64,000 bases of DNA from Ruminococcus flavefaciens (GTDB lineage: Bacteria > Bacteroidota > Bacteroidia > Bacteroidales > P3). Of the stretch, positions 1-8,714 are shown one piece after another. The DNA lies in assembly GCA_023667315.1 (NCBI GenBank), contig JAMPAI010000004.1, positions 124,001 through 188,000 on the forward strand, written 5' to 3'. The notes under the pieces were generated by a model that had not been told where the DNA came from, searched no databases, and worked only from the letters and a program-made list of their open reading frames with translations. Within the stretch, counting starts at the first letter, position 1; every line of letters begins with the position of its first letter. A program made the translations under genes and the position numbers.

Positions 1-60
1 CGTGACTAAGCGAACCAAAGCCTTTCGGCGAAGCAGATCGCCGCCCAAAACGTTTTTTCG

Positions 61-133
61 TGGAGCATATGGGACTCGAACCCACTACCTTTTGATTGCG
101 AACCAAACGCTCTACCAGATGAGCTAATGCCCC
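61..133 (-). tRNA. tRNA-Ala, anticodon CGC
   Basis: A complete 73-base cloverleaf can be folded on the minus strand: a 7-bp acceptor stem, D stem GCTC/GAGC, a 5-bp anticodon stem with loop TTCGCAA, a 5-base variable loop, and a T arm with loop TTCGAGT. The anticodon at positions 34-36 is CGC, reading the alanine codon GCG. The acceptor stem has the G3:U70 wobble pair that is the alanine identity element, and the discriminator base is A. The CCA end is not encoded. A TATCTTTG promoter box lies just upstream. Confidence 0.88.
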
Positions 134-144
134 CTAAATCGGTG

Positions 145-152
145 CAAAGATA
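145..152 (-). promoter_or_regulatory. -7 promoter box of the tRNA gene
   Basis: On the minus strand this reads TATCTTTG, an exact match to the Bacteroidota -7 consensus TAnnTTTG. It lies 11 bases upstream of the tRNA 5' end, a fitting distance for transcription to begin just before the mature tRNA. Confidence 0.7.
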
Positions 153-173
153 GAAAAATTTTTTCCCATTTCG

Positions 174-181
174 TATCTTCG
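174..181 (+). promoter_or_regulatory. candidate -7 box for the prenyltransferase operon
   Basis: TATCTTCG differs by one base from TAnnTTTG and sits 23 bases before the ATG at 205. TACTTTTT at 183-190 is an alternative. No clear -33 element was found. Confidence 0.4.
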
Positions 182-204
182 CGTACTTTTTCAAAAAACA
201 GACC

Positions 205-1212
205 ATGAGCAACAGAATAGCCTTTTGGTATCATAATGCGCGGCCCATTTCGCTGCCTCAGAGCCTTTTGCCCGCCATCACCGCCTTGGCGGCCGCTTCG
301 GGCATGGAAAGTTTTTCTTGGCTTCCCGCCGTGCTGGCGGTCGTGGGGGTGGGGCTGGCGCATTTGGGGATGAATCTGGCCGACGACTGGTTCGATTACC
401 GGGTTCATTTCGGGGAAGTGCGTCAGGAACTGGCCTCCGACGGCATCCGCGCCCGTATCGTAAAGTATCCCTATCTCACCTCCAGCGAGGCCACGCCCCG
501 GCAACTGCTGGCGGCCACGGCCGTGTTCCTGTTTCTGGCGGCCTGCATCGGGGCGGTGCTCACCTGGATGCGCGGCCTTACCATCGTTTATCTTACGCTG
601 GCGGCCTTCGTCATCGGTATTTCCTATTCGGGCAAGCCTTTCCGCCTCGGTTTCCGGGGCTGGGGCGAGGCGGTCATTTTCCTGATGTTCGGGCCGCTTT
701 GCATGGCCGGCGTGTTCTATGCCGCCACCGGCGTGTTTTCGGCCAAGATCGCCTGGATCTCGGTTTCGGTGGGGCTGCTGGTGGCCAATATCGTATATAC
801 CCACTCCATTATGGATGCCGCCCCCGACCGCCGTATGGGCAAGTTCACCATGGCGCACCTGATGGGTGGTCCGGCCGGGCAGCTCGTGCTTTCGGGCATC
901 TTCAACCTCGTGCCCTATGTCCTGATTACCGTGGGCGTGCTCCTCAAGCAGCTGCACCCCGCGTATCTGGCGGTATGGGTCGTGTTTCCGCTCTCGGTCT
1001 GGCTTATACGTTCGCTCTACGGCTTCTGCTACGGCAACAAGGACGAAAGCCTGCAGACCCGCTGGTGGGTGGCTCCCAAAAAGGATTTCGAGGCCTACCG
1101 CAGCGCCGGGGTCGAATGGTTCATGCTCCGCTGGCTCACCTCCCGCAACATCATCATGTTCTTTTGCTTTATCTTGATGGCGGTCAGCTTTATATTCCCT
1201 GAAACCTGGTAG
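205..1212 (+). CDS. UbiA-family membrane prenyltransferase (MenA-like)
   Basis: This 335-residue polytopic membrane protein belongs to the UbiA superfamily, which transfers isoprenoid chains from prenyl diphosphates to aromatic or other acceptors. Both aspartate-rich, magnesium-diphosphate-binding motifs are present: N57-x3-D61-x2-D64 after the second hydrophobic segment, and D204-x3-D208 in a later loop. Many hydrophobic helices separate them. The length fits the family. A MenA-type role in menaquinone synthesis is possible, but no other menaquinone gene is nearby. The next gene, a radical SAM enzyme, starts 2 bases after the stop, so the two almost certainly form an operon. The real acceptor is unknown. 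Confidence 0.8.
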   Translation: MSNRIAFWYHNARPISLPQSLLPAITALAAASGMESFSWLPAVLAVVGVGLAHLGMNLADDWFDYRVHFGEVRQELASDGIRARIVKYPYLTSSEATPRQLLAATAVFLFLAACIGAVLTWMRGLTIVYLTLAAFVIGISYSGKPFRLGFRGWGEAVIFLMFGPLCMAGVFYAATGVFSAKIAWISVSVGLLVANIVYTHSIMDAAPDRRMGKFTMAHLMGGPAGQLVLSGIFNLVPYVLITVGVLLKQLHPAYLAVWVVFPLSVWLIRSLYGFCYGNKDESLQTRWWVAPKKDFEAYRSAGVEWFMLRWLTSRNIIMFFCFILMAVSFIFPETW

Positions 1213-1214
1213 CG

Positions 1215-2105
1215 ATGAAAAAGATGCTCTATCTGGCGCAATGGTTTTTCCGCGCCCGTTTCCTGGGCCGCCGCGCCCCCCTGCAGACGGTGCTGTTTAT
1301 CGGCGACCGCTGCAACCTGCAGTGCAAGCATTGCAGCGTGTATCAAAAGGAGAACCCGCACGAAATGACCTACGAGCAGGTGCGCGGACACTTGGCCTAT
1401 TCCTACGCCCTCGGTTCCCGTTTCGTGGATTTCGAAGGCGGCGAGACCATGCTCTGGCGCGACGGGGAAAAGACCGTCAACGACCTGGTCGACCTGGCCA
1501 GGGAGATGGGCTTTTTCTCGGCCACGATTACCACCAACGCCCAGCTGCCTTTCGGCGGCTGTCATGCCGATTCCATCTGGGTGAGCCTGGACGGAACGGG
1601 CAAATACCACGAAGAGGTGCGCGGGCAGGGCACCTTCGCCCGTCTGGAGAAGAACATCGCCGCCGCCAACCATCCGCACCTTAGCGTGAACATGGTGGTG
1701 AACACCCTTAACTGGCAGGACGTGGACAACACGATCGAGTACGCCGAGAAGAACCCGCACATCGAATCGATCAGCATCAACTTCCACACACCCTTTCCCG
1801 GCACCGAATACCTCTGCCTCGACAAGGAACGCCGCAACCCGGTCATCGACAAGGTAATCGCCTACAAGAAAAAAGGATATCACATCATGAACTCGGTCTC
1901 GGGGCTCAAGAAGATGCGTTCGGGCAACTTCAAGCGCTGCTGCTGGGTCACCAACTTCATCTATCCCGACGGCAGCCGCGGCTTATGCATAGGCGACGGC
2001 ACCGATATCTGCAAGGATTGCGGCTTCTGCATGGCCGGGGAGATGGCCTGCGTGTTCGCGTTCAGGCCCGACACCATTTTCGCGGGGCTCAAGTTGCGGG
2101 TGTAG
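1215..2105 (+). CDS. radical SAM enzyme with C-terminal cysteine-rich (SPASM-like) region
   Basis: This 296-residue protein has the radical SAM signature C33-x3-C37-x2-C40, which holds the 4Fe-4S cluster that cleaves S-adenosylmethionine. A GGE motif at 75-77 is typical of the SAM-binding part of the barrel. The last 60 residues contain cysteines at 242, 243, 258, 266, 269, 272 and 279, suggesting an auxiliary cluster like that of SPASM or twitch domains. It is tightly coupled to the upstream prenyltransferase, so it may modify the same lipid or quinone-like molecule; that is inference. The substrate cannot be read from the sequence. Confidence 0.8.
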   Translation: MKKMLYLAQWFFRARFLGRRAPLQTVLFIGDRCNLQCKHCSVYQKENPHEMTYEQVRGHLAYSYALGSRFVDFEGGETMLWRDGEKTVNDLVDLAREMGFFSATITTNAQLPFGGCHADSIWVSLDGTGKYHEEVRGQGTFARLEKNIAAANHPHLSVNMVVNTLNWQDVDNTIEYAEKNPHIESISINFHTPFPGTEYLCLDKERRNPVIDKVIAYKKKGYHIMNSVSGLKKMRSGNFKRCCWVTNFIYPDGSRGLCIGDGTDICKDCGFCMAGEMACVFAFRPDTIFAGLKLRV

Positions 2106-2131
2106 GCGAGGTGCGTCTTAAAGATTTTTTG

Positions 2132-2139
2132 TACTTTCG
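2132..2139 (+). promoter_or_regulatory. candidate -7 box for the bamD-to-aroE gene run
   Basis: TACTTTCG is one base off TAnnTTTG and ends 4 bases before the ATG at 2144. Transcription would begin at or very near the start codon, giving a leaderless or nearly leaderless message. Confidence 0.45.
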
Positions 2140-2143
2140 CAAG

Positions 2144-2944
2144 ATGTTTTGTTCTAAATTAAGGTGTTTTGCGGCGCTTTGCGGTGTCGTTCTGCTTGCG
2201 GGTTGTGCGTATCAGAAAGAGTATAACCAGGTTAGCAAGAGCGGTACGGTAGAGGAGAAGTACAATTTCGCGCTGAAGGCCTACGACCGGCAGGACTACA
2301 AGAAATCGAGCGCGGTGTTCGAGGAACTCCTGCCTCTTTTCCGGGGCAAGGATGCCCTGGAAGGCCTGCTCTACAATCTGGCGTACTCGTACTTCTACGA
2401 CAAGGACTACTATATGGCGGCCTATTATTTCCGCACGCTCTCGCGCCAGTTTCCCAACGGCGGAAAGGTGGAGGAAGCCACCTATATGTCGGCCTATTGC
2501 AAGAGCCTGGAATCGCCCGACTACCGCCTGGACCAAAGCGCTACCAAGGAGGCTATCAAGCAGCTGCAGCTCTATATCAACTACTATCCCGACAGCCGCC
2601 GGGTGGAGGAAGCCAGCCGCCTGATCGTGGAAATGCGCAAGAAGCTGGCCATGAAGGCCTTCAATATCGCCGGCATGTATTACAAGCGGAGCCTTTACAA
2701 TGCGGCGGCCATTTCCTACAACAACTTCCTGCGCGATTACCCCGAGTCGCCCGACCGCGAGCAGGCCATGTTCCTGATGCTCAAGAGCCGTTTCCTGTAT
2801 GCCAAGAACAGTTTCAGGCATCTGCAGCCGGAGCGTTACCGCAAGGTGCTCGACATCTACGACCTGTTCCTGCGTTCCTATGCCGACTCGCGCTACCGCG
2901 AGGATGCCGACAGGTTCGTGCAGCAGGCCAGGGCGAAGCTGTAA
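2144..2944 (+). CDS. bamD: BamD-like outer membrane assembly lipoprotein
   Basis: This 266-residue protein starts with a lipoprotein signal peptide ending in the lipobox LLAGC, so it should be lipidated at the cysteine and anchored in the periplasm. The rest is made of helical TPR-like repeats rich in Tyr and Ala, as in BamD/YfiO, the essential partner of BamA in inserting outer-membrane beta-barrels. I chose the ATG at 2144 because it begins directly with the signal peptide; the reading frame stays open upstream, but those residues look like out-of-frame translation of the radical SAM gene. The downstream order omega-CoaBC-PorD-RecN is, from memory, the usual Bacteroidota arrangement and supports the call. 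Confidence 0.82.
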   Translation: MFCSKLRCFAALCGVVLLAGCAYQKEYNQVSKSGTVEEKYNFALKAYDRQDYKKSSAVFEELLPLFRGKDALEGLLYNLAYSYFYDKDYYMAAYYFRTLSRQFPNGGKVEEATYMSAYCKSLESPDYRLDQSATKEAIKQLQLYINYYPDSRRVEEASRLIVEMRKKLAMKAFNIAGMYYKRSLYNAAAISYNNFLRDYPESPDREQAMFLMLKSRFLYAKNSFRHLQPERYRKVLDIYDLFLRSYADSRYREDADRFVQQARAKL

Positions 2945-2984
2945 GGGAAGTAAGAGAGAATAATTGAAAAACAATAGATAAACG

Positions 2985-3332
2985 ATGGATTACAAGAAAA
3001 TCAAAGCGACACACGACGCCGTTACCCGCGACCTGACCAATTTCGACAAGGAAACGGGCAACATCTACGAAACGGTGGTGAACCTGTCCAAGCGGGCCAA
3101 CCAGATTTCGTCGGCCCTCCGTCAGGAACTGGTGAACAAGATCGCCGATTTCTCCGCGCAGAACACCGGCGGCGACGGTATCGACGAAATCTATGAGAAC
3201 CGCGAACAGATCGAGATCGCCCGCTACTACGAACAGCTTTCCAAGCCTACCTTGATCGCCACGCAGGAACTGCTGGACGGCACGCTCAAGTTCAGGCGCG
3301 CCAACGAGGCGGCCGAAAACACGGCGCTTTAA
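2985..3332 (+). CDS. rpoZ: RNA polymerase omega / Rpb6-family subunit
   Basis: This 115-residue soluble protein is the Bacteroidota form of the small RNA polymerase subunit (Rpb6/omega family), which helps assemble and stabilise the beta' subunit. Visible support is the N-terminal helical segment with a 'RANQISSALRQEL' core, typical of this lineage's omega proteins, and its position between bamD and coaBC. It is longer than many bacterial omegas. No enzymatic motif is present. It starts 40 bases after bamD and ends 9 bases before coaBC, so it is probably part of the same message. Confidence 0.75.
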   Translation: MDYKKIKATHDAVTRDLTNFDKETGNIYETVVNLSKRANQISSALRQELVNKIADFSAQNTGGDGIDEIYENREQIEIARYYEQLSKPTLIATQELLDGTLKFRRANEAAENTAL

Positions 3333-3341
3333 TAAGGAATC

Positions 3342-4556
3342 ATGTCGTTGCAGGGTAAAAGAATCATCGTAGGTATCAGCGGGGGCATCGCCGCCTACAA
3401 GACGCTTACCTTAGTGCGCCTGCTGGTAAAGGCCGGCGCGCAGGTGCGCTGTGTATGCACGCCCTCGGCCTTGGAGTTCGTTACGCCCCTGAGCCTCTCC
3501 ACGCTGTGCGGCTCGTCGGTGTATTCGGATATCTTTGCCCTGAACGAAGAAAAGACCACCAAGCACATTTCCTTTTCCGAATGGGGCGATTTGCTGGTGG
3601 TGGCGCCCGCCACCGCCAACACGCTGGCCAAATTCGCCAACGGCATCGCCGACAATGCGCTCAGTACGCTTTTCGTGGCTTTCGACAAGCCCGTGCTGGT
3701 GGCTCCGGCCATGAACACGCGTATGTACCGGCATCCCGCCACGCAGGAGAACCTGCAGAAGCTGCAGTCCTGGGGCGTGCATATCATGCAGGCGGCCTCG
3801 GGCGCGCTGGCCTGCGGAAGCGAGGGGGTGGGGCGTATGCCGGAGGCCGAAGATATTTTCGCGCGGGTGCAGGAACTGTTCGGGAGTGCATCCGGGAGCG
3901 TGTTCAAGGGAAAGAAGGTTCTTATCACGGCCGGTCCCACGGTGGAGGCCATTGACCCGGTGCGCTACATCAGCAACCATTCCACAGGACTGATGGGCTG
4001 CCGTATCGCCGACGAACTGACCGCCCGGGGTGCCGAGGTGTATCTGGTGCACGGCCCGATGCAGGCCTGCCCGAAACGGAATCCGCACAAAGACATTCCT
4101 GTAACCACCGCCGCGCAGATGTGCGAGGCCTCCACGGCCCTGTGGCCGGAGATGGACATGGCGGTGCTTTCGGCCGCCGTGGCCGACTACACGCCCGCCG
4201 AGCCGAGCGCGCAGAAGATAAAGAAACACGACGACAGCCTGCAGATAAGGCTTTCCAAGACGCAGGACATCCTGGCCACCTTGGGCAGGGAAAAGCGGCA
4301 AAACCAATTGTTGGTGGGCTTTGCCCTGGAAACGGAAAACGAACTGGCCAACGCGCGGGAGAAACTGCAAAGGAAAAACGCCGACCTGCTGGTGCTCAAC
4401 TCGCTCAACGACCGGGGAGCCGGTTTTGCGCAACCCACCAACCGCGTCACCTTTCTGGAGAAGGCGGGAACGGTGGTCCCCATGCCGCTTAAAGGCAAGG
4501 AGGAAGTGGCTTCCGACCTGGCCGACAGGATGGAGGAGGCTTACGGCAAACTTTAA
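3342..4556 (+). CDS. coaBC: bifunctional phosphopantothenoylcysteine decarboxylase / phosphopantothenate-cysteine ligase
   Basis: This 404-residue two-domain enzyme carries out two consecutive steps of coenzyme A synthesis. The N-terminal CoaC flavodoxin-like domain (about 1-180) has the catalytic histidine H75, the PAMN substrate motif ending at N125, and the reactive cysteine C158 in a flexible flap. The C-terminal CoaB domain (about 185-404) begins with the nucleotide-binding ITAGPT segment, followed by the SNHSTG loop and a KIKK lysine motif used for ligation. Length and domain order are normal. It is tightly packed between rpoZ and the PorD gene. Confidence 0.95.
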   Translation: MSLQGKRIIVGISGGIAAYKTLTLVRLLVKAGAQVRCVCTPSALEFVTPLSLSTLCGSSVYSDIFALNEEKTTKHISFSEWGDLLVVAPATANTLAKFANGIADNALSTLFVAFDKPVLVAPAMNTRMYRHPATQENLQKLQSWGVHIMQAASGALACGSEGVGRMPEAEDIFARVQELFGSASGSVFKGKKVLITAGPTVEAIDPVRYISNHSTGLMGCRIADELTARGAEVYLVHGPMQACPKRNPHKDIPVTTAAQMCEASTALWPEMDMAVLSAAVADYTPAEPSAQKIKKHDDSLQIRLSKTQDILATLGREKRQNQLLVGFALETENELANAREKLQRKNADLLVLNSLNDRGAGFAQPTNRVTFLEKAGTVVPMPLKGKEEVASDLADRMEEAYGKL

Positions 4557-4566
4557 TCGAAAATCC

Positions 4567-5499
4567 ATGAAAAAACGGTTCACCCAACTACTCCTGTTCG
4601 TTTGTTTCCTGTCGGGAATGGTTTCGCAAAAAGCCTCGGCGCAGGAGCTGGACTGCCGCCTTTCGGTGGTTTCCACCAAGATAACCTCCGGCGACAAGAC
4701 CGTTTTCGACGTGCTTTCCAAGGCGCTCAACCAGTTCGTGAACGGGCGCAAGTGGAGCAACATCCCCTTTCAGACACAGGAACGCATTCCCTGCTCGATG
4801 ACCATCGACATTCAGGAATACAACCAGGGCACGGGGCAGATGAAGGCCTATCTCTCGGTGCAGTTGCGCCGCCCCTGCTACAAATCCACCTACACGAGCA
4901 CGATGCTCAACATCATCGACAAGGATTTCTCGTTCCGCTACATGAAGAACGACCCGCTCGAATACAACGACAACAGCATAGGAACCAACCTCACCGCCAC
5001 GATAGCCTTCTACGCCTACATCATTCTGGGCAACTACATGGATTCGGGCTATCCGAGGGGCGGGGAAGTGTTCTTTGAACGCGCCAACAATATCGTGATG
5101 CAGGCGCAGTCGCTCAGCGAGCAGGGCTGGCGGGCCAGCGAGAAGAACGACCGCAACCGCTACTGGATCGCCGAGAACTACAACAACGGCAACTATCAGG
5201 CCATACACGAGGTGATTTACCGCTATTTCCGATTGGGCATGGACATGATGTACGACAATCCCGACCAGGCGAGGGTCAACATACTGCAGGCAATCACCCA
5301 GTTGAACGGCCTCAAGCGTATGCGCAGCAGCCTGGCCTGCGTGCAGCTGTTTCTGGAATCGCGTGCCGACGAGCTGGTGAATATCTTCCAGCCGGCACCG
5401 CAGGAAGAACGCCAGAAGGCGGTGGACCTGTTCGTGGAGGTGGATCCCTCCAATGTGACCCAGTACCGTAAAATCCTTTCGGGAGCCGCTTCCCGCTAA
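4567..5499 (+). CDS. porD: PorD / DUF4835 family exported protein (type IX secretion associated)
   Basis: This 310-residue protein has an N-terminal signal peptide (KKRF, hydrophobic core, then ASAQ) and the body of a DUF4835 protein, a family linked to type IX secretion and called PorD. Seen directly: the mature N-terminus rich in beta-type sequence, and the middle region with the conserved pattern GTNLTATIAFYAYIILG. I chose the ATG at 4567 because it begins the signal peptide; the frame is open further upstream only inside coaBC. Three predicted type IX cargo proteins elsewhere in the window fit this role. The exact part PorD plays in secretion is not known to me. Confidence 0.8.
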   Translation: MKKRFTQLLLFVCFLSGMVSQKASAQELDCRLSVVSTKITSGDKTVFDVLSKALNQFVNGRKWSNIPFQTQERIPCSMTIDIQEYNQGTGQMKAYLSVQLRRPCYKSTYTSTMLNIIDKDFSFRYMKNDPLEYNDNSIGTNLTATIAFYAYIILGNYMDSGYPRGGEVFFERANNIVMQAQSLSEQGWRASEKNDRNRYWIAENYNNGNYQAIHEVIYRYFRLGMDMMYDNPDQARVNILQAITQLNGLKRMRSSLACVQLFLESRADELVNIFQPAPQEERQKAVDLFVEVDPSNVTQYRKILSGAASR

Positions 5500-5520
5500 C
5501 CAACTTCCAATCCGTTTTCC

Positions 5521-7188
5521 ATGTTAAAGCACCTCCGCATAGAAAACTACGTCCTTATCCGCTCCTTGGATGTGGATATCGATTCGGGTTTCTGCGTGAT
5601 CACCGGCGAGACGGGCGCGGGAAAATCCATCCTGCTGGGCGCCCTGGGGCTGGTGCTGGGGCAGCGTGCCGACAGCGGCATTCTGGCGGATGCGGACAGG
5701 AAGTGCGTGATCGAGGCGCATTTCGATGTGGAGAACACAGACCTTTCGGATTTCTTTGCCAGGAACGATCTGGATTTCGACTCGGCGGATTCCTTGCTGA
5801 TACTGCGGCGCGAGGTGTTGCCTGGCGGCAAGTCGCGGGCGTTCGTGAACGACACCCCGGTGCTGCTGCCCGTTTTGCGCGAACTCTCTTTCCTGCTTAT
5901 CGACATCCATTCCCAGCACGAGACCCTTACCTTGGGGCGTGCCGGATTCCAGCTGCAACTGCTGGACAGCTATATGGACGACGCCTCCGGGCTGCTTCCG
6001 GAATATGCGGCCCTTTACCGCAAGTACAAGGCGCTGCACGAAGAGATAGAACGCCTTCGGGAAGAGCAGGCACAGAGCGCGCGGGAGCAGGACTACTGGC
6101 AGTTCCTTTTCGAGGAATTGGACCGGCTGAACCTGCAACCGGGCGAACAGAAGCAGATGGAAGACACGCTGGAACGCCTTTCCCATGCCGAGTTGCTGCA
6201 AGGCACGCTGGCTGCGGCCGTTGCCGAGACCGACGGAGAGGAGATGAGCCTGCGCTCGCGCTTAGACAACCTCTTGCGTTCCCTCAGGAAGATAGCCCCT
6301 TACCACAAGGGCGTGGAGGAATCCCTGCCGCGCTGGCAGTCGCTCCTGGCCGAACTCTCCGACCTGGGTGCCGACCTGAGCCGCTGGAGCGAGGAAGACC
6401 ATACAGACCCCGACATACGGAACAAATACGAGGAACGCCTTGATGCGCTCTACCGTCTGGAACGAAAGCACCATGTGGAGGACGAGGGCGGCCTGATCGC
6501 CTTGCGCGACGAACTGGCGCAGAAACTGAACCGGATCAGCGGATCGGACGAGGAAATAACGCGCAAGGAGTCTGAACTGGAAGCCTACGGCAATCAGCTT
6601 GCGCAGCTGGCCGAACGGCTGCATGCCCTGCGGGAAACGGCGGCACAGAGCCTGCAGGCGGCCATCGTGAACGCTTTGGCCGAACTGGGCATGGAACAGT
6701 CGCGTCTGGAAATCTGTCTGTCGGATACCGGACGGTTCACACCCGGCGGCCGCGACAAGGTGGAGTTCCTCTTTACCGCCAACCTGGGCGGCGAACCCAA
6801 GGAAATATCCAAGGTGGCTTCGGGCGGGGAACTGTCCCGACTGATGCTGGCCATCAAGTCGGTGATACACCGCCGCAACCTGATCGGCACGATTATTTTC
6901 GACGAGATAGATACCGGCGTTTCGGGCAAGATAGCCGGAAAGGTGGCCGCCATGATGCAGCGCATGAGCCGCTACATGCAGGTGATCGCCATCTCGCACC
7001 TGCCGCAGATCGCGGCCAAATCTACCGCGCACCTGTATGTCTATAAGGCCGAGGAAAACGGGCGCACCGTTTCGTGCATCCGCTCCCTGGAGGGCGAGGC
7101 GCACGTGGAGGCCATCGCTTCGATGCTGAGCAACGAGCAGGTTACCGGAGCGGCCATGGAGGCGGCGCGGGAATTGATAAAAGGATAG
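5521..7188 (+). CDS. recN: DNA repair ATPase RecN
   Basis: This 555-residue SMC-like protein takes part in recombinational repair of double-strand breaks. The N-terminal Walker A motif is GETGAGKS at residues 29-36, followed by long alpha-helical coiled-coil segments in the middle. The C-terminal half supplies the ABC signature (ASGGELSRLMLAIK) and the Walker B/D-loop (IIFDEIDTGVSG), and then a SHLPQIAA segment. Length matches the family. It sits 21 bases after porD and 11 bases before the TPR gene. Confidence 0.95.
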   Translation: MLKHLRIENYVLIRSLDVDIDSGFCVITGETGAGKSILLGALGLVLGQRADSGILADADRKCVIEAHFDVENTDLSDFFARNDLDFDSADSLLILRREVLPGGKSRAFVNDTPVLLPVLRELSFLLIDIHSQHETLTLGRAGFQLQLLDSYMDDASGLLPEYAALYRKYKALHEEIERLREEQAQSAREQDYWQFLFEELDRLNLQPGEQKQMEDTLERLSHAELLQGTLAAAVAETDGEEMSLRSRLDNLLRSLRKIAPYHKGVEESLPRWQSLLAELSDLGADLSRWSEEDHTDPDIRNKYEERLDALYRLERKHHVEDEGGLIALRDELAQKLNRISGSDEEITRKESELEAYGNQLAQLAERLHALRETAAQSLQAAIVNALAELGMEQSRLEICLSDTGRFTPGGRDKVEFLFTANLGGEPKEISKVASGGELSRLMLAIKSVIHRRNLIGTIIFDEIDTGVSGKIAGKVAAMMQRMSRYMQVIAISHLPQIAAKSTAHLYVYKAEENGRTVSCIRSLEGEAHVEAIASMLSNEQVTGAAMEAARELIKG

Positions 7189-7199
7189 GAGGCAGGGCA

Positions 7200-8714
7200 G
7201 TGGAAGATTCGTTGGAAGATTACATGGACGAGGAAACGTCCCGCCTTTTGGAACGTTACACGCAGGAATCGGTTTCCGGAAATCTCGGTTTTTACGATGT
7301 GGACGAATATGTGGCGCTCATAGACGCCTATATCTGGAACGGCGACCTCACCAAGGCCATGGAGGTGCTTTCCATAGCCAAGGGGCAGTATCCCGAGGCG
7401 GTGGAACTCAAGCTCAAGCATGCCGAGATCTGTCTGGAAATGGATTTTCTCGACCAGTCGCTGCAATTGCTGGCCGAGGTGGAGCGGGTGGAACCCTATC
7501 TGTACGACAGCTATATCGTAAAGGGACATACCCTGCTGTGCATGAAACGCTTGGATGAGGCGCGCGAAAGTTTCCTCACGGCCGGGGAGAAGGGGGCCGA
7601 GAAGGTGGATGTGGACATGGGGCTGGCGCAGGTGGAGATCGAGGCGGGAAATCCCGAAAAGGCCTGGGAACACATGCGGCGGATCATCGGTTACGAGAAC
7701 GACACGGTGGAAACCTGCAACCGCTTTATAGACTTGGCGCAGAAGGGCGGCAAGCTGCCCGAGGCCATGGAACTGTTGCGCAGACTGCTCAAGGAAAATC
7801 CCTATTCGCTGCTGTACTGGAAGACGTTGGTGGAACTGGCCGATGCCGCCGCCTGCTACGAACAGGCGCTGGAAGCCTGCGATTACGCGCTGGCCATCGC
7901 GCCCGACGATCTGGAGACGCTCAAGAACAAGTTCAACCTGTTCGAGAACGTGGATACCGAGGAAAGCCGGCTCGACTTCTACCTGCAGATGGAGAAGATC
8001 GCGGTGGAAAACGGAGACGAGACTTTTCTGGCGGCGGTGATGCTGCGCGTGGCGCAGGAATACGAGCTGGACTTCGCCTGGGAGAAGGCAGAGGTCTACT
8101 ATCACCGGCTGCTCGATGTGCCGGCGGTTCGCCAGTACGCCCTGTTCCGCCTGGGGGTGATCGCCGATTTCGGCCATTCCTACGCCTCCTCGCTGGCGTA
8201 CTTCAAGCAGGCCTTGGAGCTGGTGTCCGAAGACGGAAACGAAAAAGGCAACCGCGCCAAGATTTACCGTGCCATGGCGCGCACCTACCTGAATATGGGC
8301 AAGGACGAGGAAGGCTTGAAATACAGCCTGATGGCCGTGCAGGAAGACCCCGACGACCGTTTCCATCTGTACAACTATATCGCCGACGCGCTCGAAAGGG
8401 GCGGTTTCGCCGATGCCGAGGAATATCTTGAAAAAGCCTTCGCCGAGAAAATCACGGCCGAACGCATGCTGGCCAAGGCCGTTTTCTACTATTACACCGG
8501 GCGGGAGGAAGATTCCTACGGGCTGTTCACGCTGGCATTCCTGTCCGATACCCGTACCCTGCGCGACCTTTCGCTCGTGTTCCCCGAACTCGTTACCGAC
8601 AACCGGCATATCAAGGCGCTTTTCGAATCTTCGGCCGAAACGCTTAAGGACACCTCCTTCAACATAGATGACGAGGAACCCCAGTTTTATTATGGACCCG
8701 AAACCAACGAATGA
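7200..8714 (+). CDS. tetratricopeptide repeat protein of unknown role
   Basis: This 504-residue soluble protein is built almost entirely of TPR-like helical hairpins with repeated A-E-x-L and Y-P-E patterns, a fold that mediates protein-protein contacts. There is no signal peptide or membrane segment. I chose the GTG at 7200: it is preceded by AGGAGG at 7187-7192 with good spacing, and translation from any earlier start would run inside recN. The ATG at 7233 is an alternative. The end overlaps the start of aroE by 23 bases, suggesting translational coupling. TPR proteins next to recN are familiar in Bacteroidota, but I know no function. Confidence 0.75.
   Translation: MEDSLEDYMDEETSRLLERYTQESVSGNLGFYDVDEYVALIDAYIWNGDLTKAMEVLSIAKGQYPEAVELKLKHAEICLEMDFLDQSLQLLAEVERVEPYLYDSYIVKGHTLLCMKRLDEARESFLTAGEKGAEKVDVDMGLAQVEIEAGNPEKAWEHMRRIIGYENDTVETCNRFIDLAQKGGKLPEAMELLRRLLKENPYSLLYWKTLVELADAAACYEQALEACDYALAIAPDDLETLKNKFNLFENVDTEESRLDFYLQMEKIAVENGDETFLAAVMLRVAQEYELDFAWEKAEVYYHRLLDVPAVRQYALFRLGVIADFGHSYASSLAYFKQALELVSEDGNEKGNRAKIYRAMARTYLNMGKDEEGLKYSLMAVQEDPDDRFHLYNYIADALERGGFADAEEYLEKAFAEKITAERMLAKAVFYYYTGREEDSYGLFTLAFLSDTRTLRDLSLVFPELVTDNRHIKALFESSAETLKDTSFNIDDEEPQFYYGPETNE

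Noticed and set aside
1-60. Possible second tRNA or terminator downstream of the tRNA-Ala gene
   Set aside because: A short stem (CGGCGA/TCGCCG on the minus strand) is present but lacks a T-run, and no cloverleaf can be folded within the bases available.
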